The notes: generated from the sequence alone by a model not told the origin. A stretch of 64,000 nt of DNA from Burkholderiales bacterium (GCA_025981645.1 JAICXH010000003.1:1-64000); one strand, 5' to 3'; positions 31,073-44,491 are shown, numbered from the stretch's first letter. Made by a program: numbers and translations.

Positions 31073-31566
31073 TGCGTCGTCTCGTGTCCGTCGCGGCGTG
31101 CGCGGCCCTCGCCGCCTGCGCGACGCTGCCGCTCGCGCACCCGCCGAAGATCGACGTCGTCGGCGTCGGGCTCGATCGCGTCGTCGGTCCGGACGCATAC
31201 TTCAGCGTCGTCGTGTCGGTGTCGAATCCGGACGATCGCGAGGTCGCGATCGACGCGCTCGATGTGACGCTCTCGATCGAAGGGCAGAAGATCGCGCAGG
31301 CCGAGCTGAAGACTCCGGTGCGCGTTCCGGCGCACGCGGGCGCGACCGCCGAGCTGACCGCGCACGCCGGCATGGACGCGGTGCTCCTCGCCGTCGCGAA
31401 GGCGATGCAACTCGGCATGCGCGGCGGGCCGACGGGCAGCGTGCCGTCACTCCACTACGCGATCGATGGCCGCGCTCGGGTCAACGGCGGCGCGAGTGTC
31501 CCGTTCTCGAAGAGTGGCGACGTCGGCAAGCAGGCGCCGAAGGCGCCCGCTGCGTCTTCGCGCTGA
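31072..31566 (+). CDS. LEA14/WHy-like lipoprotein
   Basis: Lipobox LAACATLPL, then a WHy-like beta domain (VSVSNPDDREVAIDALDVTLSIEGQKIAQAELKTPVRVPAHAGATAELT). Confidence 0.75.
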   Translation: MRRLVSVAACAALAACATLPLAHPPKIDVVGVGLDRVVGPDAYFSVVVSVSNPDDREVAIDALDVTLSIEGQKIAQAELKTPVRVPAHAGATAELTAHAGMDAVLLAVAKAMQLGMRGGPTGSVPSLHYAIDGRARVNGGASVPFSKSGDVGKQAPKAPAASSR

Positions 31567-31638
31567 CGGCGTTCCGCCTGCAGGCACGACACCGGACCGA
31601 GCATGGTAACGGACCGCAACGGAAGCGAGGCACGAGCG

Positions 31639-32475
31639 ATGCGCTTCACGAAGATGGAAGGCCTCGGCAACGATTTCGTTGTCGTCGATGCGACGAAAAC
31701 GCCGTTCGCGCTCGGGCCCGACGAGATCCGCCGCCTCGCCGATCGCCGCTTCGGCGTCGGCTGCGACCAGGTGCTCGTCGTCGAGCCGGCGCGCGAGGGC
31801 GCCGACTTCCGCTACCGGATCTTCAATGCCGATGGCGGCGAGGTCGAGCAGTGCGGCAACGGCGCGCGCTGCTTCGTCGTCTATGTCCGCGAGCACGGCT
31901 TGACCGCGAAGCGCGAGATCCGCGTCGAGACCACCGTCGGCGTGATCGTGCCGAAGCTCGAGGACGACGGCGAGGTGATCGTCGACATGGGCGTGCCGCG
32001 CTTCGCGCCCGGCGACGTTCCGTTCGCCGGTGGCACGGGGGCGGCGAGCGAGCCGCTCGACGTCGACGGCACGATCGTCGACGTGTCGGTGCTGTCAATG
32101 GGCAATCCGCACGCGGTGCAGGTCGTCGCCGACGTCGACGCGGCACCGGTCGCCGCCCTCGGTCCGCGCATCGAGAGCCACCCGCGCTTCCCTCGGCGCG
32201 TCAATGCAGGGTTCATGCAGATCGTCGATCGCGCTAACATCCGGCTGCGCGTCTGGGAGCGCGGTGCGGGCGAAACCCTCGCGTGCGGAACCGGAGCCTG
32301 TGCGGCAGTCGTCGCCGGCATCCGGCGCGGCCTGCTCGACGCCGAGGTCCGAGTGTCGACGCGTGGCGGAACGCTCGCGATCGGCTGGCGCGGTGAGGGC
32401 AGGCCGGTGACGATGAAGGGGCCGGCGCGAACGGTCTTCGAAGGGGAGTGGCGCAGCGCGTCTGCGCCGGTCTGA
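31639..32475 (+). CDS. dapF: Diaminopimelate epimerase
   Basis: [65 protein letters not shown]. Confidence 0.97.
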   Translation: MRFTKMEGLGNDFVVVDATKTPFALGPDEIRRLADRRFGVGCDQVLVVEPAREGADFRYRIFNADGGEVEQCGNGARCFVVYVREHGLTAKREIRVETTVGVIVPKLEDDGEVIVDMGVPRFAPGDVPFAGGTGAASEPLDVDGTIVDVSVLSMGNPHAVQVVADVDAAPVAALGPRIESHPRFPRRVNAGFMQIVDRANIRLRVWERGAGETLACGTGACAAVVAGIRRGLLDAEVRVSTRGGTLAIGWRGEGRPVTMKGPARTVFEGEWRSASAPV

Positions 32476-32543
32476 TCGCAACCGACGAGGCGGCGAGCGC
32501 GCCGCGATCGAACACCAATAGGCCACGAGGTATCGAGGATCGG

Positions 32544-33197
32544 ATGGAAGCGAGCGCCGTCGCCGAGTACCTGAAGCAGCACCCGGAATTCTTCGAGGAT
32601 TACGCCGACGTCTTCGCCGAGATGTTCGTCCCGCACCCTCACGGCGGACACGCGATTCCGATCGCCGAGCGGCAGATCCTGGCGCTGCGCGACAAGTCGC
32701 ACGAGCAGGAGCGAAGGCTCGCCGAGCTCGTTCAGAACGCGAGCGACAACGAGGCGATCACCGAGAAGCTGCACCGGACGACGCTTGCGCTGATTTCCGC
32801 ACGCGATCTCGAGACGACGATCGCTGTCCTGGTGCACAGCCTGAAGGAAGACTTCGCGGTGCCGCAGGTCGCGATCCGGCTCTGGCGCGATGCGTCGACG
32901 GCCGCGCTTCCTGAGCTCGCGCCGACGCCTTCCACGCTGCACGAGTTCGCCGAGGGCCTGCGGGCGCCGCTGTGCGGGCCCGCGATCCGCGACGAGGCGC
33001 GCGCATGGTTCGAGGGTGAGAACGACTCGATGAGGTCGTACGCCTACCTTGCGCTGCGGACCGAGGCCACGTTCGGCATCCTCGCGCTCGCGAGCCCCGA
33101 GGCGCAGCGCTTTCACCCGGCGATGGGAACGATGTATCTATTGCGCCTGGGCGAGCTCGCGAGCGTCGCCATTGCGCGCTACCTCGCGCTCGACTAG
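32544..33197 (+). CDS. DUF484 family protein
   Basis: VAEYLKQHPEFFEDYADVFAEMFVPHPHGGHAIPIAERQILALRDK; between dapF and xerC as in many Proteobacteria. Confidence 0.9.
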   Translation: MEASAVAEYLKQHPEFFEDYADVFAEMFVPHPHGGHAIPIAERQILALRDKSHEQERRLAELVQNASDNEAITEKLHRTTLALISARDLETTIAVLVHSLKEDFAVPQVAIRLWRDASTAALPELAPTPSTLHEFAEGLRAPLCGPAIRDEARAWFEGENDSMRSYAYLALRTEATFGILALASPEAQRFHPAMGTMYLLRLGELASVAIARYLALD

Positions 33198-33206
33198 CGT
33201 TCCGCC

Positions 33207-34145
33207 ATGCCGCAGGCCCGCATCGCAACCGCCAATGCGGAAGCGCTTGCGGCCTTTGCCGCCGGACTCGCGACGTGCGCCGCGCACACGCGCAAGGCGT
33301 ACCTGCGCGACGTGACCGTGCTCGTCGAGCTCGCCGGCGTCGCACCGGTGGCGACGCTGACGCGCGCGCAACTGATGCGCCACGTCGCAGCGCTTCACGG
33401 CCGCGGGCTTTCGGGGCGCAGCCTCGCGCGGATGCTGTCGGCGTGGCGGGCGTTCTACCGCTTCCTGCTCGAGCGCGATCCTTCGATGAGCGCCGATCCG
33501 GCTGCCGGGATACGTCCTCCGAAGTCGCCGCGCCGATTGCCGTCCGCGCTCTCACCCGACGAGGCGGCGCGGCTCGTGACGGTGGATGCTGCCGATCCGC
33601 TTGCCGTGCGCGATCGCGCTCTGCTCGAGCTCGCGTACTCGTCTGGGCTGCGTCTCGCCGAACTCGCCGGGCTCGACGTCGCAGCGTGCGACCTCGAAGC
33701 CGGCGAGGTGCGAGTCCTCGGCAAAGGGGCGAAGGAGCGCATCGTTCCGGTCGGCTCCGCGGCGCGCGAGGCGATCCGCCGCTGGATGGAATCGCGCGCG
33801 AAACTCGCCGACGCCGGCGAACGCGCGGTATTCGTCGGGCGCGGCGGACGCCGGCTGTCGCCGCGGGCGATCGAGCAGCGGTTCGCGCAATGGGCGGTAC
33901 GGCAGGGATTGCCGCGGCACGTTCATCCGCACATGCTGCGGCACTCGTTCGCGAGTCACGTGCTGCAATCGTCGGGCGATCTTCGCGCCGTGCAGGAGAT
34001 GCTCGGTCACGCGTCGATCGCCAGCACGCAGGTCTACACGCACCTCGATTTCCAGGCCCTCGCGAAGGTTTACGACGCGGCCCATCCGCGCGCCCGCCGC
34101 GGCGGGCGCGGCGGGCGTGCCTCAGGCTCCGGCGGTTCGCGGTAA
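33207..34145 (+). CDS. xerC: Tyrosine recombinase XerC
   Basis: YSSGLRLAELAGLDV, LGKGAKERIVPVG, HPHMLRHSFASHVLQSSGDLRAVQEMLGHASIASTQVYTHLDF. Confidence 0.95.
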   Translation: MPQARIATANAEALAAFAAGLATCAAHTRKAYLRDVTVLVELAGVAPVATLTRAQLMRHVAALHGRGLSGRSLARMLSAWRAFYRFLLERDPSMSADPAAGIRPPKSPRRLPSALSPDEAARLVTVDAADPLAVRDRALLELAYSSGLRLAELAGLDVAACDLEAGEVRVLGKGAKERIVPVGSAAREAIRRWMESRAKLADAGERAVFVGRGGRRLSPRAIEQRFAQWAVRQGLPRHVHPHMLRHSFASHVLQSSGDLRAVQEMLGHASIASTQVYTHLDFQALAKVYDAAHPRARRGGRGGRASGSGGSR

Positions 34146-34190
34146 CGGCGGCACGGCTCGGGTGTTTTCCGACCCGCGCGCGCCATGCCG

Positions 34191-36124
<1,934 letters not shown>

Positions 36125-36244
36125 TCAACGTCTTGCACGATTCGCTCGACACAGGCTCGATTCACCGCAGCGGATGGCTGCACCATATGCGGGCAGACCG
36201 GGCTCGCGATGCACGTTTTTCGCGCGCCCACCAGGAGGCTGACG

Positions 36245-36511
36245 ATGTTCAATTCCAAGACGATCGACGATCTCGCCGCACGGCTAGGGCAGGCCTTCGA
36301 GGCCTCGCCCGCGAAGGACGTCGAGAAGAACGTGAAGGCGCTCCTGAAGAGCGGCCTCTCTCGGCTCGATCTCGTCACGCGCGAGGAATTCGACCGGCAG
36401 ATCGACGTGCTGAAGCGCACGCGCGAGAAGGTCGAGGCGCTCGAGGCGCGCGTGGCTGCGCTCGAGGCGCGCGGCGCGCCCGATGGCGCGCCGCCTCGGT
36501 CGAACGGCTGA
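36245..36511 (+). CDS. ubiK: UbiK-type accessory factor (BMFP domain)
   Basis: Short protein: MFNSKTIDDLAARLGQAFEASPAKDVEKNVKALLKSGLSRLDLVTREEFDRQIDVLKRTREKVEALEARVAALEAR. Confidence 0.88.
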   Translation: MFNSKTIDDLAARLGQAFEASPAKDVEKNVKALLKSGLSRLDLVTREEFDRQIDVLKRTREKVEALEARVAALEARGAPDGAPPRSNG

Positions 36512-36589
36512 TCGCGCGCGACGCGATCCTGCGCGATTCTCGCGCAGTCGGGCCGCCGTCGCGGTCCAAGTCCGCGCAGGGAGGGTCGC

Positions 36590-38158
36590 GTGGCCGTCGC
36601 CTCGGTTCGAACGCGCGGGCTGTGCGGCGTCGACGCGCCTGAGGTGACGGTCGAGGTGCACGTCGCCGGCGGTCTTCCCGGGATCAACATCGTCGGCCTG
36701 GCCGACACCGAGGTACGCGAAGCACGCGACCGCGTCAGGGCGGCGCTTCAGAACGCGCACTTCGACATTCCCCCACGCAAGGTCACCGTGAGCCTTGCGC
36801 CCGCCGACTTGCCGAAGGAATCGGGGCGATACGACCTGCCGATCGCGCTCGGCATTCTCGCCGCGACCGGCCAGCTTCCCGCGGACGACCTCGCACCGTA
36901 CGAGTTCGCCGGCGAGCTCGCGTTGACCGGAGAGCTGCGCGCGATCCGCGGCGCGCTCGCGATGGTCCTCTCGGCGCGTCACGACGGGCGCGCGTTCGTG
37001 CTCCCCACGGCGTCGGCGGGCGAGGCGTCGCTCGTCTGCGATGCAAAGGTGCTGGCCGCGCCGACGCTGCTCGCGGTGTGCGCACACCTCACCGGGCAGT
37101 CGATCCTGCCGGCGCTCACCGCAGCAGCGCCGCCGATTTCATCGACGCGAGGTCCCGAGCTCGCCGACGTGCGCGGCCAACCAGGGGGTAAGCGCGCGCT
37201 CGAAATCGCCGCCGCGGGAGGGCATTCGCTTCTACTGATCGGGCCGCCCGGAACAGGCAAGTCGATGCTCGCGCAGCGCCTCGTACCGCTGCTGCCGGCG
37301 ATGACCGACGACGAGGCGCTCGAAGCCGCGGCGATCGCGTCGCTTGCCGGGCAGTTCCGTCCGGGGCGCTTTCGCGAGCGACCCTTTCGCGCGCCGCACC
37401 ATACGGCGAGCGCCGTGGCTCTCGCCGGGGGAGGATCGGTCCCGCGGCCGGGCGAGATCTCGCTCGCTCATCACGGCGTGCTGTTCATGGACGAGCTCGC
37501 GGAATGGGATCGATACGCGCTCGAAGTACTTCGCGAGCCGCTCGAGGCGGGCGTCGTGCACATCTCGCGTGCGGCGAGGCAGAGCGAGTTTCCGGCTCGC
37601 TTCCAGCTCGTCGCCGCTATGAATCCTTGCCCCTGCGGGTGGCTCGGTCACGCCAGCGGACGATGTGGATGCACGGCGGAGCGCGTCGCACGCTATCGGC
37701 GTCGCATCTCGGGTGCCCTCTACGACCGGCTCGACATCGCGATCGAGGTCCCGTCGGTGACCGCGACCGAGCTTGCGAGGCGCGCGCCGCACAAGGTCGC
37801 ACCGAACGTACCCGGCGAACGAGACGCACCAGCCGTTTTAATCGACGATGACAGCGCCGACCCGACAACGAATTCCGTGCGCGCCCGCGTCGTCGCCGCT
37901 CGCGAGCGGCAGCTTCGCCGGCAGGGCAAGCCGAACGCGCGCCTCGAAGCGCCCGAGCTCGACCGCCACGCCCGCCGCACGTCGGAGGCCGAGCGCGTCT
38001 TCGCGAGCGCGATGTCGCGGCTCTCGATGTCGGCACGCGGCTACCACCGCGCGGTCAGGGTCGCGCGCAGCATCGCCGATCTCGCGGAGCGCGACACGAT
38101 CGACGCAGCACACGCGGCGGAGGCGATCGGCTATCGCCGCATTCTCGCAGGCGGCTGA
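36590..38158 (+). CDS. comM: YifB/ComM family Mg-chelatase-like AAA ATPase
   Basis: GLPGINIVGLADTEVREARDRVRAAL, LLIGPPGTGKSMLAQRLVPLLP, FRAPHHTASAVALAGGG, MNPCPCGWLGH. Confidence 0.96.
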   Translation: MAVASVRTRGLCGVDAPEVTVEVHVAGGLPGINIVGLADTEVREARDRVRAALQNAHFDIPPRKVTVSLAPADLPKESGRYDLPIALGILAATGQLPADDLAPYEFAGELALTGELRAIRGALAMVLSARHDGRAFVLPTASAGEASLVCDAKVLAAPTLLAVCAHLTGQSILPALTAAAPPISSTRGPELADVRGQPGGKRALEIAAAGGHSLLLIGPPGTGKSMLAQRLVPLLPAMTDDEALEAAAIASLAGQFRPGRFRERPFRAPHHTASAVALAGGGSVPRPGEISLAHHGVLFMDELAEWDRYALEVLREPLEAGVVHISRAARQSEFPARFQLVAAMNPCPCGWLGHASGRCGCTAERVARYRRRISGALYDRLDIAIEVPSVTATELARRAPHKVAPNVPGERDAPAVLIDDDSADPTTNSVRARVVAARERQLRRQGKPNARLEAPELDRHARRTSEAERVFASAMSRLSMSARGYHRAVRVARSIADLAERDTIDAAHAAEAIGYRRILAGG

Positions 38159-38262
38159 TCGCTCTAGGAGTCACGGCGTCCGCGGCCAGCGGTCGCCGCT
38201 TCCGTCAGTCCACATCGCATGAACCCGCCACGCGATACGAATCGTGAGATCAATCTTCGCCG

Positions 38263-38852
38263 GTGCTGTTCTGGTTGAGCATCACCCTGTTGTCGGTCAG
38301 CGTCGAAGCTGCGACGCCGGACTAAGAGCTCGCTGGAGCGTGGACCTATGTATCGGTCGATACGGTACGTCCCGATGCCAGCAGGACGCCGATGTACGGG
38401 GCGAACCCGCAGGGATTGGTAATCTTCGATGGTCACCGGCATTACGCGCTCGTGAATTCGCAAGTCGACGTGCCCAAGTACCCCGCCAGGGACTCCATGT
38501 GCGGCACCCCCGACGAATCCCGGGCCACCGTCCAGGGGTCGATCGCCCACTTCGGCACGGATACGATCAACGAGGCGGACAATCTGCCTCGCGTTACCCG
38601 TGTCCCCTGCTCGATCCTCGGCGTCCTCGACAATTCGCGCAGCGGCAACTTCGGACTCGGGCGCTCTTCTGGTACAACGACATCGAGGAGGGGTTCAACC
38701 GCTCGACCTGGTCGACACACGGCGTGATCGACGACTACTGGCGCAACGACGACGAGCTCGACGTCACGATCGGCTATGTCGCCGACGCGCTTGCCGGCGA
38801 ACCGGACCTCCTCGACGTCGTCGCGCGCTTTCGCCGCGGCGTGAAGCGCTGA
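38263..38852 (+). pseudogene. Decayed lipocalin-like gene with in-frame stop, followed by an out-of-frame C-terminal remnant of another protein
   Basis: Frame 1 reads VLFWLSITLLSVSVEAATPD-TAA(38323-38325)-ELAGAWTYVSVDTVRPDASRTPMYGANPQGLVIFDGHRHYALV. A different frame near the end reads LFWYNDIEEGFNRSTWSTHGVIDDYWRNDDELDVTIGYVADAL. Confidence 0.6.
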
Positions 38853-38909
38853 CGCGGGGACGAGCGTCGAGGCGCGACTGCGTTCGTCGTTGATTCCGTT
38901 TACGCCTCC

Positions 38910-40118
38910 GTGCCGCGCCCGCCCCGACATGACCTCACAGCGACCTCGACTCCGGCGGGGCGCATCGCTGCCGCTGCGCTGGTAGCGCTCGCCGTGGCGA
39001 TGGGCATCGGGCGGTTCGCCTTCACGCCGATCCTGCCGATGATGCAGGACGATTTCGGTCTGCCGACGCAGCAGGGCGCGTTGCTCGCGACGCTCAATTA
39101 CCTCGGCTACCTCGCGGGCGCGACGGCTGCGATCTGGCTGCGGGCGCGCGGCACGACGATCGTAGCCGGCGGGCTCACCCTGATCGGCGCAACGACGCTC
39201 GCCATGGCTGCGGCGTTCGGCATGTGGTGGTGGTGCGCGCTGCGCTTCGTTGCCGGAGTCGCGAGCGCGTGGGTGCTGATCTACGCGTCGACGTGGGCGC
39301 TGCAGACGCTCGCGGCGCGCGGCCGGCCAGCGCTCGGAGGGGTGGTGTTCTCGGGGGTCGGCGCCGGCATCGTCGTGTCGGGCATCGTGTGCCTCGCGCT
39401 GATGACCGTGCACGCCCGCTCGGCCGCGGCGTGGACGACGCTCGGTGCGCTCGCCTTCGCCGGCACTGCCGTGGTGCTGCCGGCTTTGCGCGCGTCGCCG
39501 CCCGGGGGCCCGGTCGCGAGCGCACCGAAGTTCGCCATCGCGGAGGCTGGGCGCGAATTCTGGCGGCTCGTGCTTTGCTACGGCTGCTTCGGCTTCGGAT
39601 ACATCCTGCCCGCCACGTTCCTCCCGGTGATGGCGAAGTCGATGCTGGGCGACCCGCGCCTCTTCGGCTGGGCCTGGCCGGTCTTCGGACTCGCCGCGGC
39701 GGTCTCGACGCTCCTTCTGTCGCGCGGCGGAATCGCCGGACGCCCGCGTACGACCTGGATCGTGGCGAACCTCGTGATGGCAGTCGGAGTCTGCATGCCG
39801 CTGGCGAGCCCGAGCCTCTACGGGGTCATCGCTTCGGCGCTCGGCGTCGGCGGGACCATCATGGTGATCACGATGGCGGGCATGCAGGAGGCGCGCCGGG
39901 TGGCCGGCGCGCACGCCGCGAACTACTTCGCTGCGATGACGACTGCGTTCGCAGTCGGGCAGGTGCTGGGCCCGCTTGTCGTCGGAGCGCTCGCGCGCAA
40001 TCGAAACGGCTATGCATACGCGCTGTCGATTGCCGCGGTCCTGCTCGTTGCGAGCGCCGTTCTCCTGTCGAAGAGCTGCGACAGACTCTTCGCCCCCCCG
40101 CCGCGCGTGACGCAGTAA
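38910..40118 (+). CDS. MFS transporter, YbfB/YjiJ-like
   Basis: ~12 TM segments, AVAMGIGRFAFTPILPMMQDDFGLPTQQGALLATLNYLGYLAGA. GTG start. Confidence 0.88.
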   Translation: MPRPPRHDLTATSTPAGRIAAAALVALAVAMGIGRFAFTPILPMMQDDFGLPTQQGALLATLNYLGYLAGATAAIWLRARGTTIVAGGLTLIGATTLAMAAAFGMWWWCALRFVAGVASAWVLIYASTWALQTLAARGRPALGGVVFSGVGAGIVVSGIVCLALMTVHARSAAAWTTLGALAFAGTAVVLPALRASPPGGPVASAPKFAIAEAGREFWRLVLCYGCFGFGYILPATFLPVMAKSMLGDPRLFGWAWPVFGLAAAVSTLLLSRGGIAGRPRTTWIVANLVMAVGVCMPLASPSLYGVIASALGVGGTIMVITMAGMQEARRVAGAHAANYFAAMTTAFAVGQVLGPLVVGALARNRNGYAYALSIAAVLLVASAVLLSKSCDRLFAPPPRVTQ

Positions 40119-40231
40119 TGGTCTTCGGCGGGCCTCGCTGCGTCCGCCGCGCGCGCATCGCCGGGTGGCCGCCCGCGCATCGCCGCGTCGTGCAGTTCGG
40201 GTGCTGCACTGCGGTATGATGCCCGGCTCGC

Positions 40232-43200
40232 ATGAACGCGCAAGACCAACCTGCAGCGCTCGCGCTGGACGTGGGCACAGGGCAGCCCGTCGCCGACGCG
40301 CAGTCGATCGAGCAGGCGGGCGGAACGCCGTCGCCGGGCGAGGCCGGCGCCGCCCGGCTTCGCGAGATTCCCTACAACTACACGTCGCTCTCCGATCGCG
40401 AGATCGTCATTCGCCTCCTCGGTGCGCCGATGTGGGCGCTGCTAGAGGAGCTTCGCGGCGAGCGACGGACCGGGCGCTCGGCGCGGATGCTCTTCGAGGT
40501 GCTCGGCGACATCTGGGTCGTCGAGCGCAATCCGTACCTGCAGGACGACCTTCTCGACAATCCGCGCCGTCGGCGCCTCCTCGTCGGCGCGCTGCGCCAC
40601 CGGCTGCGCGAGATCGACAAGCGCCGCGTCGCGAACCGCGACGGCGACGATGTGCGCGATGCGAACGTCGTCAGGCTCCTCGAGGCGGCGCGCGCCGCGG
40701 TCGACCGCTTCGAGCGCTGGTTCCCCGAGACCGCCGAGCTCCGGAAGCGCGTGCGGCGCACGCTTGCGCGCTACACGCGGCGCGACAACATCACTTTCGA
40801 CGGCCTGCAGCGCGTGTCGCACGTGACCGACGCGACCGATTGGCGCGTCGAGTATCCGCTCGTCGTGCTCCACCCCGACAGCGAGGACGAGGTACGCGGG
40901 CTCGTCGAGGGCTGCATCGAGCTCGGTCTCACGATCATTCCGCGCGGCGGCGGCACCGGCTACACCGGCGGCGCGATTCCCCTCGATCCGCGCTCGGCGG
41001 TGATCAACACCGAGAAGCTCGAGCGGATGTCCGCGGTCGAGCGCGTGATCCTGCCGGGTTGCGCCGAGCCGACGCCGACGGTCGATTGCGGTGGCGGTGT
41101 CGTCACGAAGCGCGCGATGGATCTCGCCGAATCGCAGGGGCTCGTCTTCGCCTGCGATCCGACGTCTGCCGACGCGTCGTGCATCGGCGGCAACGTCGCC
41201 GTCAACGCCGGCGGCAAGAAGGCAGTGCTGTGGGGCACGGCGCTCGACAACCTCGCGTCATGGCGGATGGTTACGCCCGACGCGCAGTGGCTGGAAGTCG
41301 TGCGCATCGGCCACAATCTCGGCCGGATCCACGACGCGCGCGACGCAACGTTCGAGCTTCGCTGGCTTGCAGGAGACGCGCATACGCCGGTTCGCAGCCA
41401 GACGCTGGTGATCCCGGGCCCCGCGTTTCGCAGGCTCGGCCTCGGCAAGGACGTCACCGACAAGTTCCTCGCAGGGCTTCCCGGCGTGCAGAAGGAAGGC
41501 TGCGACGGCATCATCGTCAGCGCGCGCTTCGTGCTGCACCGGATGCCTCCGGCGATCCGCACCGTCTGCCTCGAATTCTTCGGCGAGGCGCGCGAGTCGA
41601 CTCCGGCGATCGTCGAGGTCAAGCGCCACCTCGATGCATTGGGCGAGCGCACCGGCGACGCGCGCGTCCTGCTCGCGGGCCTCGAGCATCTCGATCACCG
41701 CTACGTGAAGGCGGTCGGCTACGCGACGAAGGCGCGGCGCCACGGTCTGCCGAAGATGGTGCTGATCGGCGACATCGTCGGCGAATCGGACGACGCGGTC
41801 GCGAAGGCGGCCTCCGAGGTCGTGCGGCTCGCGAACGCGCGCGGTGGCGAGGGCTTCGTCGCCGTCTCTGCCGACGCACGCAGGAAGTTCTGGCTCGACC
41901 GCGCGCGCACGGCGGCGATTGCGAAGCACACGAACGCCTTCAAGATCAACGAGGACGTCGTGATCCCGCTCGACCGCCTCGGCGACTACACCGATGGCGT
42001 CGAGCGACTCAACATCGCGATGTCGATCGGCAACAAGCTGAAGCTCGCCGACCGGCTCGCAGCGTTCCTCGCGGCTCCCGACGCGGAGCACCTGTGGCGT
42101 CCGGGGAGCGAGGCGCGTCCGTCCGCCGACGAGCTCGCCGAAGCGCTCGCCGACGCGCGCACGCTCGTCGCCGACGTGCGCCACCGCTGGCAGGATCTTT
42201 TGGACCGGCTCGACGAGACGTTTCCGGCGCTCCAGCGCCACGCCGACGTGGTGTCGTGGAAGGCCGAGCTGAGGTCGCCCCTCGAGGCGATCTTCGCCGG
42301 GCGCAGCTTCGCGCCGGTGCTGGAGCGTGTCAACGCGATCCATGCCGAGGTGCTGCGCAGTCGCGTGTTCATCGCGCTGCACATGCACGCCGGCGACGGC
42401 AACGTGCACACGAACCTGCCGGTCAACTCGGACGACTACGCGATGCTGCGCGAGGCGAGTGCCGCAGTCGCGCAGGTGATGGCGCTGGCGCGGAGCCTCG
42501 GCGGCGTCATCTCGGGCGAGCACGGCATCGGAATCACCAAGCTGGAGTTCCTCACCGACGACGAGCTCGCGCCGTTCGCCGAGTACAAGCGCCGCGTGGA
42601 TCCGAACGGCCGCTTCAATCGCGGCAAGCTCCTGCGCGATCCGGCGCTCCCCGCCGACCTCGGCAACGCCTACACGCCGTCGTTCGCATTGATCGGCCAC
42701 GAGAGCCTGATCCTCGAGCAAAGCGCGATCGGCGGCATCGCCGACTCGATCCGCAATTGCCTGCGCTGCGGCAAGTGCAAGGCGCCGTGCGCGACGCACT
42801 CGCCGCGCGCGAACCTCCTCTACAGTCCGCGCAACAAGATTCTCGCGACGTCGCTCTTGACCGAGGCGTTTCTCTACGAGGAGCAGACGCGGCGCGGCGT
42901 CTCGCTGCGCCACTTCGACGAGTTCGGCGACGTCGCCGACCACTGCACGGTCTGCCACAAGTGCTTCAATCCGTGCCCGGTCGACATCGATTTCGGCGAC
43001 GTGTCGATCGCGATGCGCAACCTGCTGCGCGAGGAGGGGCGAAGGAAGCTCCATCCGATGACGGCGGCGGCGATGTTCTTTCTCACCGCGACCGATCCGG
43101 CGACGATCAGGGTCGTGCGCAAGCTGATGATCGAATGGGGCTACCGTGCGCAGCGCCTCGGCCATGCGATCCTCAGTCGAACCGGCCTGACGCGCGCGCA

Positions 43201-44164
43201 GACCGCGCACCCCGCGTCGACGACCGGGACGACGCCGGTCCGCACGCAGGTGATCCACTTCGTCAACAAGCCGATGCCGTCGGGCCTCCCCAAGCGGACC
43301 TCCCGCGCGCTCCTCGACATCGAGGACCCGTCGGTGATCCCGATCATCCGCGATCCTGCGAAAGTCACCGACGATTCGGACGCGGTGTTCTATTTTCCCG
43401 GCTGCGGATCCGAGCGACTGTTCTCGCAGGTCGGTCTCGCGACGCAGGCGATGCTCTATCACGTCGGCGCGCAGTGCGTGATGCCGCCCGGCTACCTGTG
43501 CTGCGGCTACCCGCAGACGGCGGCCGGCCACCACGACAAGGGCGGGCGGATCGTCACCAACAACCGCGTGCTGTTCCACCGTGTCGCCAACACGTTGAAC
43601 TACCTCGACATCAGGACGGTGATCGTCTCCTGCGGCACCTGCCTCGACCAGCTGGAGAAGTACGAGTTCGGGAGAATCTTCCCGGGCTGCCGCCTGCTCG
43701 ACATCCACGAATACCTGCTCGAGAAAGGCGTTCACCTCGAAGGCGTGACGGGCGTGCGCTACATGTATCACGATCCGTGTCACACGCCGATCAAGGCCTA
43801 CAAGCCGCTCGATGTGGTGAGCGGCCTGATGGGCACCGACGTACCGTTGAACGACCGCTGCTGCGGCGAGTCGGGCACGCTCGCCACCTCGCGCCCCGAC
43901 ATCTCGACGCAGGTCCGCTTCCGCAAGGAGGAGGAGATGCGTCGCGGCGCTGAGGCGCTGCGCGCCGATGGTTTCGCGGGGAACGTGAAAGTGCTGACGT
44001 CGTGTCCGTCGTGCCTGCAGGGTCTGAAGCGCTTCGACGCCGACGCCGGCACCGATGCCGACTATATCGTCGTCGAGATCGCGCGCCGCTTACTTGGCGA
44101 GGGCTGGATGGCCGACTACGTGGCGCGGGTCAACCGCGGCGGCATCGAGCGCGTGCTGGTCTGA
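40232..44164 (+). CDS. Large FAD-linked oxidoreductase / Fe-S protein with DUF3683-like N-terminus (D-lactate dehydrogenase-like)
   Basis: [17 protein letters not shown] (FAD), GNVHTNLPV and [14 protein letters not shown] (FAD oxidase C-term), [11 protein letters not shown] and [17 protein letters not shown] (4Fe-4S), two CCG-type motifs ([30 protein letters not shown]). Confidence 0.9.
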   Translation: MNAQDQPAALALDVGTGQPVADAQSIEQAGGTPSPGEAGAARLREIPYNYTSLSDREIVIRLLGAPMWALLEELRGERRTGRSARMLFEVLGDIWVVERNPYLQDDLLDNPRRRRLLVGALRHRLREIDKRRVANRDGDDVRDANVVRLLEAARAAVDRFERWFPETAELRKRVRRTLARYTRRDNITFDGLQRVSHVTDATDWRVEYPLVVLHPDSEDEVRGLVEGCIELGLTIIPRGGGTGYTGGAIPLDPRSAVINTEKLERMSAVERVILPGCAEPTPTVDCGGGVVTKRAMDLAESQGLVFACDPTSADASCIGGNVAVNAGGKKAVLWGTALDNLASWRMVTPDAQWLEVVRIGHNLGRIHDARDATFELRWLAGDAHTPVRSQTLVIPGPAFRRLGLGKDVTDKFLAGLPGVQKEGCDGIIVSARFVLHRMPPAIRTVCLEFFGEARESTPAIVEVKRHLDALGERTGDARVLLAGLEHLDHRYVKAVGYATKARRHGLPKMVLIGDIVGESDDAVAKAASEVVRLANARGGEGFVAVSADARRKFWLDRARTAAIAKHTNAFKINEDVVIPLDRLGDYTDGVERLNIAMSIGNKLKLADRLAAFLAAPDAEHLWRPGSEARPSADELAEALADARTLVADVRHRWQDLLDRLDETFPALQRHADVVSWKAELRSPLEAIFAGRSFAPVLERVNAIHAEVLRSRVFIALHMHAGDGNVHTNLPVNSDDYAMLREASAAVAQVMALARSLGGVISGEHGIGITKLEFLTDDELAPFAEYKRRVDPNGRFNRGKLLRDPALPADLGNAYTPSFALIGHESLILEQSAIGGIADSIRNCLRCGKCKAPCATHSPRANLLYSPRNKILATSLLTEAFLYEEQTRRGVSLRHFDEFGDVADHCTVCHKCFNPCPVDIDFGDVSIAMRNLLREEGRRKLHPMTAAAMFFLTATDPATIRVVRKLMIEWGYRAQRLGHAILSRTGLTRAQTAHPASTTGTTPVRTQVIHFVNKPMPSGLPKRTSRALLDIEDPSVIPIIRDPAKVTDDSDAVFYFPGCGSERLFSQVGLATQAMLYHVGAQCVMPPGYLCCGYPQTAAGHHDKGGRIVTNNRVLFHRVANTLNYLDIRTVIVSCGTCLDQLEKYEFGRIFPGCRLLDIHEYLLEKGVHLEGVTGVRYMYHDPCHTPIKAYKPLDVVSGLMGTDVPLNDRCCGESGTLATSRPDISTQVRFRKEEEMRRGAEALRADGFAGNVKVLTSCPSCLQGLKRFDADAGTDADYIVVEIARRLLGEGWMADYVARVNRGGIERVLV

Positions 44165-44491
44165 CGGGCCGGCCGGACTGCCAGCGCGGCGCTCCGGAGC
44201 GCCTGCCGTCGCGCCGGAACCCCGTTGTTGCGCGTGCGTACTGCGTCCGAAAGGCGCCCTGACATCTCCGTTGGTCGCCATCTGCACCATCGCCGGCATC
44301 GCCGGCGGCATCGGCGCCGGAACGAAGTAGAGCGCGAGCGAGAACGCCACGGCGACTGCGGCCCACGCAAGGGCGACCCGACCCTCCGGTCGTTGTCTCC
44401 AAAAAGACTCCGCGGCGACCGCGAGACAGGCGATGAGCCGGGCCGCTCGGAAACCGGCCGCCGCGGGCGGAGGAAAGCGGGTCGTTGCCAT
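44090..44491 (-). CDS. Possible small single-TM protein
   Basis: Minus ORF with hydrophobic stretch [30 protein letters not shown] in a region without another convincing gene; its end overlaps the upstream gene antisense. Confidence 0.3.
   Translation of the reverse strand: MATTRFPPPAAAGFRAARLIACLAVAAESFWRQRPEGRVALAWAAVAVAFSLALYFVPAPMPPAMPAMVQMATNGDVRAPFGRSTHAQQRGSGATAGAPERRAGSPAGPSDQHALDAAAVDPRHVVGHPALAK

Noticed and set aside
34089-34110. 22-bp palindrome CGCGCCCGCCGCGGCGGGCGCG at the end of xerC
   Set aside because: Lies inside the coding Arg/Gly-rich tail and is simple GC sequence. No T-tract; it could help terminate convergent transcription, but support is weak.
41258-43783. 841-aa minus-strand ORF
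   Set aside because: Antisense shadow of the oxidoreductase gene with no recognisable domains.
40165-43953. 1262-aa plus-strand ORF overlapping the giant oxidoreductase
   Set aside because: Arg/Ala-rich shadow frame of the real gene in the +1 register; no motifs. The 1310-aa frame has clear FAD and Fe-S motifs.
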